Of a stretch of DNA of 19,568 nt, positions 7,933-15,755 are shown in pieces. Position 1 is the stretch's first letter. Each line of letters starts with the position of its first letter. A program made the position numbers and the translations under genes. This DNA is from Thermotogaceae bacterium (GTDB taxonomy: Bacteria; Thermotogota; Thermotogae; Thermotogales; Thermotogaceae): assembly GCA_027038385.1 (NCBI GenBank), contig JALVXE010000139.1, forward strand, positions 1 to 19,568, given 5' to 3'. Under the pieces are notes generated by a model that searched no databases, was not told the DNA's origin, and was given only the letters and a program-made list of their open reading frames with translations.

Positions 7933-7965
7933 CGCTGGAGATCTAACCGACTTGGGGGTGAATCT

Positions 7966-9048
7966 ATGGAGGAGTTCCAATGGAAACTTGAGAGGTTGAG
8001 GAAGGTCATGGAGGAAAAACGAATCTCCTCTGTGCTGATAACCAGAAACGATAACTTCTCCTGGATAACATCCGGTGGCAGAGGATGGGTGGTGTCAGGG
8101 TCTGACAAGGCAGTCGCTTGGGTTCTCGTAAGCAGGGATTCTGCGTATCTCATATCGAACAACATAGAATCCAGAAGACTTTTGAACGAAGAGATAAACG
8201 GGGATTTCGAGCTCATCGAGTACAAGTGGTACGAGGATCCTCTCGAGAAGGTCGAGGGAGTTCTCGGAGTTTCCCCAGCGGCTGACACCGAAATTCAGGG
8301 ATTTTTGAACATCTCAGGCGACTTGAAGAATCTCAGGATCGTCTTGAGCGAGTGGGAAGTGGACAGAGCAAGAAGGATGGGAGAAGAGATCCAGGAGATA
8401 CTTGAAGGTGTGATCGAGAACGCGAGATCCGATATGTCAGAGCTCGAAATCGCTGGCGAGATCAGGAGGGGATTTCAAATAAATGGATACGATCTTCCCG
8501 TACTCTTGGTGTTCTCTGAAAGAACCAGAAACCTCTACAGGCACAACTTGCCCGGAAATGATGCCCTGGGAAGGTTTTTCTTCGTATCCATATGTGCTAG
8601 AAAGTACGGACTCGTTCTTTCGGCAACTAGGTCCGCGGCGTTTGTCAGGGTTCCAGATGATTTGGAAACCCAGCACTATCTGAACGCGAAGATAGATGCG
8701 CGGATAATGGAAAACACCAGGCCTGGAAAAACGTTGAGAGATATGTTCTTCACAATAAGAGATATATACTCTGAATACAACCATGAGGATGAGTTTGAAA
8801 AGCACCACCAAGGCGGAATAGCGGGATACAACTCTAGGGAAGAAAAGGCCATTCCGAACTCTTCAACCGTTCTACAGGCTAGCATGCTCGTAGCTTGGAA
8901 TCCGACGATAACGGGTACGAAATCCGAGGATACCATCCTTCTGACAGATGATGGGTTTGAGATACTGACGTTTACGGAAGAATCCAGATGGCCGGAGTTG
9001 AATTTGGGCGATAACCTCACGAGAAGGCCAGGTATAAGAATTCTATGA
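7966..9048 (+). CDS. M24-family 'pita-bread' protein lacking metal ligands
   Basis: The product (360 aa) has an M24 (Xaa-Pro peptidase/creatinase) layout: a creatinase-type N-terminal domain (about 1-135) and a catalytic-fold domain (about 137-340). Aligned by eye to E. coli PepP, four of five metal ligands are replaced: Asp to S208, Asp to S219, His to G284 and Glu to N312; only the last Glu (E321) remains. Yet RHNLPG (H193), HHQGGIAGY, AWNPTITGTKSEDT and a final WPEL are strikingly ordered. I recall these from a subfamily annotated as M24 peptidases beside sugar-acid genes. A metal-free hydrolase like creatinase is possible, whereas ordinary dipeptidase activity is unlikely. The start is ATG with GGGGGTGA at 7954-7961. 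It is divergent from iolB and its stop overlaps the ROK gene by six bases. Confidence 0.85.
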   Translation: MEEFQWKLERLRKVMEEKRISSVLITRNDNFSWITSGGRGWVVSGSDKAVAWVLVSRDSAYLISNNIESRRLLNEEINGDFELIEYKWYEDPLEKVEGVLGVSPAADTEIQGFLNISGDLKNLRIVLSEWEVDRARRMGEEIQEILEGVIENARSDMSELEIAGEIRRGFQINGYDLPVLLVFSERTRNLYRHNLPGNDALGRFFFVSICARKYGLVLSATRSAAFVRVPDDLETQHYLNAKIDARIMENTRPGKTLRDMFFTIRDIYSEYNHEDEFEKHHQGGIAGYNSREEKAIPNSSTVLQASMLVAWNPTITGTKSEDTILLTDDGFEILTFTEESRWPELNLGDNLTRRPGIRIL

Positions 9049-10209
9049 AGATGAAAGCGATATTATGAAATCGTCTATAGCTATTGTCGATGCTCCAATT
9101 GCCGTGGAAAATTCTCCAAGGCTTGATATCGATATGTCTATATTTCCCTGAAGAGGGGGTATGATGTTTTCCTCGAACTCTATTTCAAGGTCTTCACTCA
9201 TGAGATCCCACGATTTTGACAAGCCTCCTCCTATGAGTATTATTTCTGGGTCCAAAATGTTTGCGGTGTATGCCAAAACTCTTCCCAGGTATTTCCCAGC
9301 GTCTCTGAAGACCTCTATTGCGTTTTTATCACCGTTTTTTGCCCTCTTAGCAACTTCATTGGCGTCGTACATATCTAGTAACTTTTCTCCAGATTTCTTT
9401 TCGTACTGTCTGACTATTCCCCAAGCGGCTGAAACCGTCTCTAAGCATCCTCTTCTTCCGCACCTGCAAACATCCCCGTCTGGAACAACGGTTATGTGTC
9501 CGATCTCTCCTGAGAAGTTTCTACTCCCTCTCACGAGATGTCCTTCCGAAACGAAGGAGGATCCTATCCCTGGACCTATGTTTATCAGGAGGACGTTTGA
9601 GTGATTTTTCGCGGATCCGTACACCATTTCCGCTATCATCATGAGCTTTACGTTGTGCTCCATCACGACCCTCTTCTTTACCACATCTGAGATAACATTC
9701 AGAAACGGAAAATTCCTCACCCCGAGATTAGGGGAATGAATTATCATTCCAGTTTTGTGATCAACCATTCCCGGAACTCCGAAGCCTATTTCAACGATCT
9801 TTTCCCAATCTTCTCTGGCTATATCTAGAATACTCTTCTCTATCTGTTCTATTAGATCTTTTTCACCGCGTGTTGTCTTAAAACGCTTCTCCCTTATGAT
9901 CTCACCCTTCAAATTGGTCAAGATCACCCTGCTGTTTATCGTTCCGACGTCGTATCCAACGATCAAGTGGTCACCAGAATCCATATCCAGTAGAATTCCC
10001 TTCCTACCGATTCCGTATCTCGACTTGGCACCAACTTCTTTCACGATTCCCATGTCCATGAAATACGACACTATCTCAGACACCGTCGATTTGGTTAGGC
10101 CAGTTTTTCTCGATATGTCTGCCCTCGATATAGGCCCAAGATCTTTTATCATCTTCACGACCAAGAGACGGTTGCTCTTTCTCATGGAAGAATGAGACAC
10201 CTTTTTCAT
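9043..10209 (-). CDS. ROK-family transcriptional regulator (NagC/XylR type)
   Basis: The product (388 aa) combines an N-terminal winged helix-turn-helix with a ROK sugar-kinase-like domain, the build of NagC, Mlc and XylR repressors that release DNA when they bind a sugar. The helix-turn-helix is about residues 27-50 (ISRADISRKTGLTKSTVSEI). The ROK domain has GYDVGT near its start, GEIGHITVV, and the zinc motif CRCGRRGCLE (C248, C250, C255). The start ATG follows GAGGTGATGAT. It lies 14 bases after the radical SAM gene, so the two should share a transcript. Candidate targets within reach are the iolB-TRAP operon, the M24 gene and the ABC importer; which one it controls cannot be read from sequence. 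Confidence 0.92.
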   Translation of the reverse strand: MKKVSHSSMRKSNRLLVVKMIKDLGPISRADISRKTGLTKSTVSEIVSYFMDMGIVKEVGAKSRYGIGRKGILLDMDSGDHLIVGYDVGTINSRVILTNLKGEIIREKRFKTTRGEKDLIEQIEKSILDIAREDWEKIVEIGFGVPGMVDHKTGMIIHSPNLGVRNFPFLNVISDVVKKRVVMEHNVKLMMIAEMVYGSAKNHSNVLLINIGPGIGSSFVSEGHLVRGSRNFSGEIGHITVVPDGDVCRCGRRGCLETVSAAWGIVRQYEKKSGEKLLDMYDANEVAKRAKNGDKNAIEVFRDAGKYLGRVLAYTANILDPEIILIGGGLSKSWDLMSEDLEIEFEENIIPPLQGNIDISISSLGEFSTAIGASTIAIDDFIISLSSS

Positions 10210-10223
10210 ATCATCACCTCAGA

Positions 10224-11609
10224 TCAGGTTTCCGATACCCTCTCAATCATTTTCCCATCTGAAATATCTAAAAGACTGTATCCCTTACTTTTCAAGAGCT
10301 TCCAGAAATACGGTAATCCCCTTCTGAAGAGCATTTTCGGGGTGGTGTATACCTTGAAATACGCCTTGACAAATTCCTTTCTGAGTTCCTTCGGGGTGAA
10401 GTTCGGATGCTTAAAGACGAGATACGTTCCATCGAATAACCTCCAGTCGTTTGTCAGCAGTAGCGATTTGAGTTTTGAGAAGAGTCTTGTTCCAGGATAT
10501 GGGGTGAGTATGGAGAATTGAACAATACTCGCGCCTATCGATGAGAGTTTTTTGGCAAACTTCACCGTTCTAGCTATGGTTTCTTTGGTATCGCTCAGTG
10601 CTCCGAGTATGAAACTCGCAAACACGTCGATATTGTACTTCTTTAGAAGTCTGACAACATCGAATGCCACATCACTCTTTAGCTTCTTCTTGAACTCTTT
10701 CAAGGCTTCGTCGCTCGCGCTTTCAAAACCTATGAAGAGCATCTTGCATCCTGACTTTGCCATCGCTTCGACCATGTCCTCATGTCCCAAAAGCTCGTCT
10801 GCTCTTGAAAATGCCCACCAGCTGATCTTCAGATCGTTTTTGAGTATCTTCTCAGATATCTCCGTCGCCCTTTTCGGATCAAGAGTGAAGTTGTCGTCGA
10901 AAAAGACGATGGATCTGTATCCATATTTGTTCACTAAGATCTTGAGCTCTTCTATCGAGCTCTCGACGCTTCGCTTTCTCCAAAGCCTACCCATGAATTG
11001 AGAGGCCGAGCAGAATTCACAATCGAACGGGCATCCTCTCGACGTTATCATACTCGTCGCCCTTTTCCCGTCAAATTTTATGACGTATCTGTCAAGGGGT
11101 AGCCCATCCCTGTCCGGGAAAGGTATCGTATCCAAGTCTTTGACGAATCTATGGGGTTTTATCTTGACCTCTCCATCTTTCAGGTAAGCTAATCCGTTTA
11201 TACTCGGATACCTCTCTCTGCTTTTGAGAGATTCCACGAGCTCCAGAAAAGACATTTCACCTTCGCCGAGTATCACGTAATCTGCCACTCCTTCTTTGAG
11301 TATGTTGTGAACGTCGAACGTTGGATGTGCTCCGCCCATAACGACTGTTGAGCCGCGCTCTTTTGCAAATTTTGCGATCTTTTTCGCGAGCGGAAACCTA
11401 ACGGTGTCACTCGACACCCCAACTACATCGTAGTCTTCAAAACTTTCCTTTGTGTAATCGTACGGTACGGCGTTCATGTCCACAACCCTTACTTCGTGGC
11501 CGGCGTTTTTTAAAACCGAGCTTATGTAAGCCAGTCCAAGCGGTGGGAAGAACGCTCCGAGTCTATGATAGTATCCCTCGTCTTTTGGATTTATCAGAAG
11601 TATTTTCAC
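10224..11609 (-). CDS. B12-binding-domain radical SAM protein
   Basis: The product (461 aa) has an N-terminal cobalamin-binding-like Rossmann domain (about 1-130; it begins VKILLINPKDEGYY and continues FPPLGLAYISSVLKNAGHEV) and a radical SAM TIM-barrel core. The iron-sulfur motif is CPFDCEFC (C193, C197, C200; CX3CX2C). Downstream are FFDDNFTLDPKRA and FIGFESASDEAL, typical of this class, then a C-terminal tail of about 70 residues. The B12 DxHxxG motif is not evident, so the domain may not bind cobalamin. The frame opens at GTG 11618, but GTG 11609 is preferred because AGGAGGTG lies at 11617-11624, six bases away. Reaction and substrate are unknown. It is first of a two-gene unit with the ROK regulator. 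Confidence 0.9.
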   Translation of the reverse strand: MKILLINPKDEGYYHRLGAFFPPLGLAYISSVLKNAGHEVRVVDMNAVPYDYTKESFEDYDVVGVSSDTVRFPLAKKIAKFAKERGSTVVMGGAHPTFDVHNILKEGVADYVILGEGEMSFLELVESLKSRERYPSINGLAYLKDGEVKIKPHRFVKDLDTIPFPDRDGLPLDRYVIKFDGKRATSMITSRGCPFDCEFCSASQFMGRLWRKRSVESSIEELKILVNKYGYRSIVFFDDNFTLDPKRATEISEKILKNDLKISWWAFSRADELLGHEDMVEAMAKSGCKMLFIGFESASDEALKEFKKKLKSDVAFDVVRLLKKYNIDVFASFILGALSDTKETIARTVKFAKKLSSIGASIVQFSILTPYPGTRLFSKLKSLLLTNDWRLFDGTYLVFKHPNFTPKELRKEFVKAYFKVYTTPKMLFRRGLPYFWKLLKSKGYSLLDISDGKMIERVSET

Positions 11610-11635
11610 ATCTAGCACCTCCTCACATCTCCCCT

Positions 11636-11641
11636 ATTATA
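11636..11641 (-). promoter_or_regulatory. -10 box candidate for radical SAM-ROK unit
   Basis: A perfect TATAAT on the minus strand lies 12 bases before the AGGAGGTG ribosome binding site of the radical SAM gene. No clear -35 is present, so the promoter is probable only by the -10 and by position. Confidence 0.4.
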
Positions 11642-11654
11642 ATTCCTATTTCTT

Positions 11655-11696
11655 CGATCGACTCGTGGTTTGATAGAATATTTGAGAAAACGATCG
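11655..11696. promoter_or_regulatory. paired CGATCG boxes around possible pncA -10
   Basis: CGATCG-A-CTC at 11655 and CGATCG-T-CTC at 11691 form two near-identical ten-base boxes 36 bases apart. Between them is TGATAGAAT, whose TAGAAT (11674-11679) could be the pncA -10. Sites flanking a -10 in this way suit a repressor that could also reach the divergent radical SAM promoter. No -35 is convincing, and no regulator can be named. Confidence 0.3.
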
Positions 11697-11718
11697 TCTC
11701 AAGCGGGAGGGATACTTC

Positions 11719-12243
11719 GTGAGAGCTCTTTTGATAGTCGATCTTCAGAGGGATTTCGTGGATCCAGGTGGATCTTTGTATTACGATGGAGCGGAGAAAG
11801 TCGTGGACTATATCGTAAATCTTGTGGAGGAGTTCAAGAAAGAAGGTCTCCCGGTAATAACAACTCAAGATTGGCACGACGAGAACGATAGGGAATTCCA
11901 AGTATGGCCCAAACACTGTGTAGCTGGAAGTGAGGGAGCTAGGCTCACCGAAAAGCTAGAGGAAGCTTTGGATGGGTATGAAAAACATTATTCAATAAAG
12001 AAGACGAGATTCAGTGCGTTCTACAAGACGAATTTCGACGAGCTCATAGAAGAAGTTGGAATAGAAGAGTTTGAAGTCGTCGGTGTTGTAACGAACATAT
12101 GTGTGATGTTCACGGTTGAGGAGATAAGGAACAGAGATATACCTGTGAAAGTTCACGAAAGAGGGGTTTCTTCGTATGACGAAGAGCTGCATAAATTCGC
12201 CATTAGACAGATGAGAGAAGTTCTCGGGGCGGAAATCGTTTGA
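11719..12243 (+). CDS. pncA: nicotinamidase PncA
   Basis: The product (174 aa) is an isochorismatase-fold hydrolase that deamidates nicotinamide to nicotinate, the first step of the Preiss-Handler NAD salvage route, in the cytoplasm. The catalytic triad is visible: D8 in LIVDLQRDFVDPGG, a Lys at 94 (or 95) in YSIKKTRFSAF, and the nucleophile C128 in VVTNICV. The metal site is represented by DWHDEND, followed by VWPKHCVAGSEGA, which is specific to nicotinamidases within the fold. The start is GTG, eight bases after GGGAGG. Its stop lies in the ribosome binding site of pncB, which carries out the next reaction, so function and context agree. Confidence 0.95.
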   Translation: MRALLIVDLQRDFVDPGGSLYYDGAEKVVDYIVNLVEEFKKEGLPVITTQDWHDENDREFQVWPKHCVAGSEGARLTEKLEEALDGYEKHYSIKKTRFSAFYKTNFDELIEEVGIEEFEVVGVVTNICVMFTVEEIRNRDIPVKVHERGVSSYDEELHKFAIRQMREVLGAEIV

Positions 12244-12256
12244 GGAGGTGAACGGG

Positions 12257-13555
12257 TTGCCAAAGCGGCTCCATCCAAAGGTCTTCAAGGTTCCGATAGA
12301 CAAAGTCAGAAGCGGGTATTACTCGGACATATATTTCATGAGGTACGTCCAGGTTCTCAAGAGAGACAACAGATCCGTTAGGGTTTTGTATCAATTCTTC
12401 CCAAGAAAGGACTGCACGGTTGTTGGAATAGACGAGGCCTTAGCGATACTCAGATACGGAACGGGGTATTACAAAGATGAGGAAAAGGCGAAGGAGCTGT
12501 TCTCAAACCTTCTGGATCTGGAGAGAAAGATCCAGGAGGCTGCGGCTGATTTCGACATAAATAAGGTGATCAGTTTGACAAAAGAGAAATGGGGTATAAA
12601 GCAGAGACTCGCGGAGTTGTGGGTAGACAAGTGGGACGAGATAGAGGTGAAGGCACTTTACGATGGTGAGGAGGCGAAGGAGAGAGAGCCGGTAATGACC
12701 ATAGAGGGTGACCCAAGGTATTTTGGGTATCTCGAAACGATACTCCTTGGTGTCATAGCGCGCGCGACGAGCACTGCGACTGCTGTCAAAAAAGTTGTGA
12801 GGGCGGCAAGAGGAAAACCAGTTTTGTTCTTCAGCGCGAGGTTCGACCACTATTGGGTTCAAGCGACCGACGGATACGCGGCGCTGAAGGCAGGGGCTTT
12901 CGGAGTTTCAACGGATGCGAACGCGGATTACTGGGGTGTTGAATCCGCAGGTACGATGCCACATGCTCTTATAGCCGCTTACATGGGTAAAACCGAAGAC
13001 GCGGCCATAGCATTCGATAGACACGTGGAAGGGCATGTCAACAGGATTATACTCGTTGACTGGGACAACGATGTGATAGGGACGACCTTTAGAGTCGTGA
13101 AGAAGTTTTACGAGGAGAAGATGAAAAAGCCTTTCAAACTCGGTGAGACAGATCCGAGCCCTGTGATAGGAAGCGGAAAGGGAAAGATATGGGGAGTCAG
13201 GTTTGACACCTCAGGGGATCTCAGGGATAAATCCGTGGTTCCGAAGGACAAGTCCTCACTCGGTGTGTGTCCGGAACTCGTTTGGAGAGCTCGTCAGGAA
13301 TTCGACAAAGTTGGCCTGAAAGATTTGAAAATCCTGGTTTCTGGTGGATTTGACGAGGAGAAGATAGAGCTCTTCGAGAAGCTCCAGGTTCCTGTGGATT
13401 CCTATGGAGTGGGATCGAAGCTCCTCAGAGAGAAGATAGACATAACCGCTGACATAGTGGAAGTCAATGGGAAACCATGTGCAAAGGTCGGAAGGTACAA
13501 GATAGACAACCCAAGACTCAAGTTGGTACCAAAGAACTATTGGGAGGAAGATTGA
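12257..13555 (+). CDS. pncB: nicotinate phosphoribosyltransferase PncB
   Basis: The product (432 aa) joins nicotinate and phosphoribosyl pyrophosphate to make nicotinate mononucleotide, the committed step of NAD salvage. It resembles the archaeal/thermophile type of the enzyme. Landmarks are the N-terminal SGYYSDIYFMRY, ARFDHYWVQATDGYAALKAG, GTMPHALIAAYMG, where H236 is the expected functional His, the loop FDTSGDL, GVCPELVWRAR and LVSGGFDE. The frame opens at GTG 12248, which is inside the ribosome binding site. TTG at 12257 is preferred, six bases after AGGAGGTG (12243-12250), and that site overlaps the pncA stop. pncA and pncB form a two-gene operon. No terminator hairpin is visible after the stop. 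Confidence 0.95.
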   Translation: MPKRLHPKVFKVPIDKVRSGYYSDIYFMRYVQVLKRDNRSVRVLYQFFPRKDCTVVGIDEALAILRYGTGYYKDEEKAKELFSNLLDLERKIQEAAADFDINKVISLTKEKWGIKQRLAELWVDKWDEIEVKALYDGEEAKEREPVMTIEGDPRYFGYLETILLGVIARATSTATAVKKVVRAARGKPVLFFSARFDHYWVQATDGYAALKAGAFGVSTDANADYWGVESAGTMPHALIAAYMGKTEDAAIAFDRHVEGHVNRIILVDWDNDVIGTTFRVVKKFYEEKMKKPFKLGETDPSPVIGSGKGKIWGVRFDTSGDLRDKSVVPKDKSSLGVCPELVWRARQEFDKVGLKDLKILVSGGFDEEKIELFEKLQVPVDSYGVGSKLLREKIDITADIVEVNGKPCAKVGRYKIDNPRLKLVPKNYWEED

Positions 13556-13613
13556 TCCAGCTTTTTAAAACAGGGTACGGGTCTTGTCCGTTCATTTAAT
13601 CGTCGCGAGCCGG

Positions 13614-13631
13614 AAGGTATATAATTACCTT
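13614..13631 (+). promoter_or_regulatory. TATAAT box inside a perfect inverted repeat
   Basis: AAGGTA-TATAAT-TACCTT: six-base arms match perfectly and the spacer is a consensus -10 box. The site sits immediately before the GGAGGAGGTGAT ribosome binding site of the ABC importer operon, implying a leader of only about 16 bases. A repressor bound here would cover the -10. No good -35 is visible at 16-18 bases upstream. Confidence 0.55.
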
Positions 13632-13647
13632 GGAGGAGGTGATGCGG

Positions 13648-14874
13648 GTGAAGAGATTCCTGCTTGTCGCTTTGATGATCGTGTCTCTGGTGATTTTTGC
13701 GAGAAGCACCGTAGAGATCTGGGTCAACTGGACAGCTGATGAATTCAAACCGATAAAAGAGCTCGTGGACAAGTTCAACGCATCACAGGACAAGTACGAG
13801 GCAAAGGTCTTGAGTGTGAGTAATTTGGCCGCCAAGTTTACAACGGCACTCGCTGCCGGAAATCCGCCCGATCTCATACACGCGAACGATCAATACATAT
13901 CACCAGTTGTCGCTATGGGAGCTTTCATCCCGGTCGATGACCTTGGAGTGGATTTCTCCATGTTCAAGGACTTCGTCATGAGGGCTGTGAAATACAAGGG
14001 GCACATATACGGCCTTCCCATAAAGGTTAACATATTCGGGATCTGGTGGATAAAGAAAACATTTGAGAAAGCTGGTCTCGACCCGAACAAGGGGCCTCAG
14101 ACCATTGAGGAGCTTGTGAAGTACTCGAAGAAATTGACCGTTTACAATAAAAAAGGAGAGCTTGTGAGATGGGGATTCGATCCGCTCGTTCCCGATTGGG
14201 ATTGGCCGTACGTTTGGGTCTTTCACTTCGGCGGAAACCTGGTCGATCCGAAAACCGGGATGCCCACGATAGATTCACCTCAAGCCATAAGGGCGTTCAA
14301 ATGGCTCAAAAGTTATATGGACTCGTTCGGCCTTGAGAAGGTCAAGAAGTTCAGGGGAGGTTACGGGCCTTACTGGTCTGCTAACAACGTTTTCTTGACG
14401 GGAAAATTGGCGATGTTCTACGACGGAGACTGGGTGACCTATGCCGCTAGGAGGTATGCCCCGAGCGTGGAGCTGGGCTTTGCTCCGCTTCCAAGTATAG
14501 ATGGAAAGAAGAGGTGCTATTCGGAAGTGGACATATTCTCGATACCGGTCGGTGCAAAGAACGTCGAAGGTGCGAAGGCTTTCCTGAGGTTCCTAGCGAA
14601 ACCAGAAAACCTCATAGTCCTGTCAAAGGGCCAGATAAGTCCTCTCAAGGAAGAGTACACCCCGAAGTGGTTCTATCAAAAGAGAAAATATGCGAAGATT
14701 TTAGAAAGCTACATGAAGAGTTGCGAGATAGTGTTCTGTCCGAAATTTCCGCTTTGGAACCTATACCTTGATGAGATCAGGAACGCTGCAGACGAGATAC
14801 AGAACGGCACCATGAGCGTTGAAGCAGCTCTCAAGAGAGCAGAAAGGAACATCATGAGAAGATTGAGAAGATGA
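13648..14874 (+). CDS. ABC sugar transporter substrate-binding protein (family 1)
   Basis: The product (408 aa) is an extracellular solute-binding protein of the family-1, maltose/oligosaccharide-like group, delivering a carbohydrate to the two permeases encoded next. It has a signal peptide (about 1-20, KRFLLVALMIVSLVIFARS) with no lipobox Cys, then VEIWVNWTADEFKPIKELVD. Other family signs are PPDLIHAND, YGLPIKVNIFGIWW and GKLAMFYDGDWVTYA. Many Trp and Tyr residues suit sugar stacking. The start is GTG at 13648 with GGAGGTG at 13635-13641; an in-frame ATG at 13642 is too close to it and TTG at 13630 lies before it. The stop overlaps the next start as ATGA. The sugar cannot be named from sequence. 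Confidence 0.92.
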   Translation: MKRFLLVALMIVSLVIFARSTVEIWVNWTADEFKPIKELVDKFNASQDKYEAKVLSVSNLAAKFTTALAAGNPPDLIHANDQYISPVVAMGAFIPVDDLGVDFSMFKDFVMRAVKYKGHIYGLPIKVNIFGIWWIKKTFEKAGLDPNKGPQTIEELVKYSKKLTVYNKKGELVRWGFDPLVPDWDWPYVWVFHFGGNLVDPKTGMPTIDSPQAIRAFKWLKSYMDSFGLEKVKKFRGGYGPYWSANNVFLTGKLAMFYDGDWVTYAARRYAPSVELGFAPLPSIDGKKRCYSEVDIFSIPVGAKNVEGAKAFLRFLAKPENLIVLSKGQISPLKEEYTPKWFYQKRKYAKILESYMKSCEIVFCPKFPLWNLYLDEIRNAADEIQNGTMSVEAALKRAERNIMRRLRR

Positions 14875-15755
14875 AAAGGCGGAAGGATCTCATAGCCGGC
14901 TTGATATTCGTGAGCCCCTGGATAGTGGGGCTCGCGTTGTTTCAGGCTTATCCTTTCTTCAAATCCTTTTACTATAGCTTGACGGATTTCAATCCCATAA
15001 GGAAACCCGTTTTCGTTGGTTTTGAAAACTACTCGTGGCTTTTTCAAGATGATCTTTTCTGGAAATCCCTTTGGAATACGCTTTTCTTCGTCATAATCGG
15101 CGTTCCGCTCGATCAGATAGTCGCCCTATCTCTCGCGGTTGGTCTGCACGGTTTGAGAAGGGAAAAAGCTATGAGGATGCTCAGGGGTATATTCTTCTTT
15201 CCAATACTCGTTCCAGAGGTCGTCATGGCTCTCGTTTGGATGCTGATGTTGAATTCTGAATTTGGTATCGTAAATCAATTCCTCAAGTTTTTAGGTTTGA
15301 ACCCTCCCGCATGGTTCTTGAGTACATTTTGGGCAAAGCCGATGATAGTACTACTCAGGCTGTTTTTCATCGGTACGGGTATGGTTGTGTACCTCTCTGC
15401 TTTGAACGAGGTTCCAAAAGAAGTTGTAGAAGCTTCGATAATAGATGGAGCTTCTCCCATTAGGAGATTTTGGAAGATAACCATCCCAATGATATCCCCT
15501 GTCATGCTTTTTAACTTCATAATGGACATAATCGGGACGTTCCAGATATTCACGGAGCCTTTCGTGATAACCAAGGGTGGACCTGCCAGGAGCACCTATA
15601 CCCTGACGATGTTCATATACAACAACGCTTTCGAAAACTTGGATATGGGATACGCTTCAGCCGCGGCCTGGCTTACTTTTGCCATTATCTTTGTAGCCAC
15701 GATAGCAGTTCTGTACGTCACGTCGAAGAGGATATACTACGGGGGTGAGAGGTGA
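14871..15755 (+). CDS. ABC sugar transporter permease 1 (MalF type)
   Basis: The product (294 aa) is a six-helix inner-membrane permease of the carbohydrate uptake-1 class. The N-terminus is FVSPWIVGLALFQAYPFFKS, typical of MalF/UgpA-like proteins. The cytoplasmic EAA loop, which docks the ATPase, is at 184-206 (EVVEASIIDGASPIRRFWKI). It is followed by PFVITKGGPARSTYTLTMFI, a conserved stretch of the class. Its ATG overlaps the stop of the binding-protein gene and its own stop directly abuts the start of permease 2. No ATPase gene is adjacent. Confidence 0.95.
   Translation: MKRRKDLIAGLIFVSPWIVGLALFQAYPFFKSFYYSLTDFNPIRKPVFVGFENYSWLFQDDLFWKSLWNTLFFVIIGVPLDQIVALSLAVGLHGLRREKAMRMLRGIFFFPILVPEVVMALVWMLMLNSEFGIVNQFLKFLGLNPPAWFLSTFWAKPMIVLLRLFFIGTGMVVYLSALNEVPKEVVEASIIDGASPIRRFWKITIPMISPVMLFNFIMDIIGTFQIFTEPFVITKGGPARSTYTLTMFIYNNAFENLDMGYASAAAWLTFAIIFVATIAVLYVTSKRIYYGGER

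Larger units (their letters stand above)
7777..7965. promoter_or_regulatory. divergent control region between iolB-TRAP operon and M24 gene
   Basis: About 190 non-coding, AT-rich bases separate two divergently transcribed units, so both promoters should be here. On the iolB side are three TTCG boxes at 7795, 7804 and 7812 and a palindrome at 7815-7825. On the M24 side are three phased GATTAT boxes at 7907-7932. TATTAT at 7836-7841 could be a rightward -10, but I find no -35 of quality on either strand. The open frame continues leftward into this region from the M24 gene, but it lacks family similarity or a ribosome binding site there. Confidence 0.7.

Noticed and set aside
7801..7965. 55-residue N-terminal extension of the M24 protein (open frame from 7801)
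   Set aside because: It has no ribosome binding site, lies in repeat-rich AT-rich control DNA, and makes the protein longer than the family; GGGGGTGA precedes ATG 7966 at ideal distance.
13556..13600. Rho-independent terminator after pncB
   Set aside because: CGGGTCTTGTCCG gives only a weak stem, and no T-run follows it.
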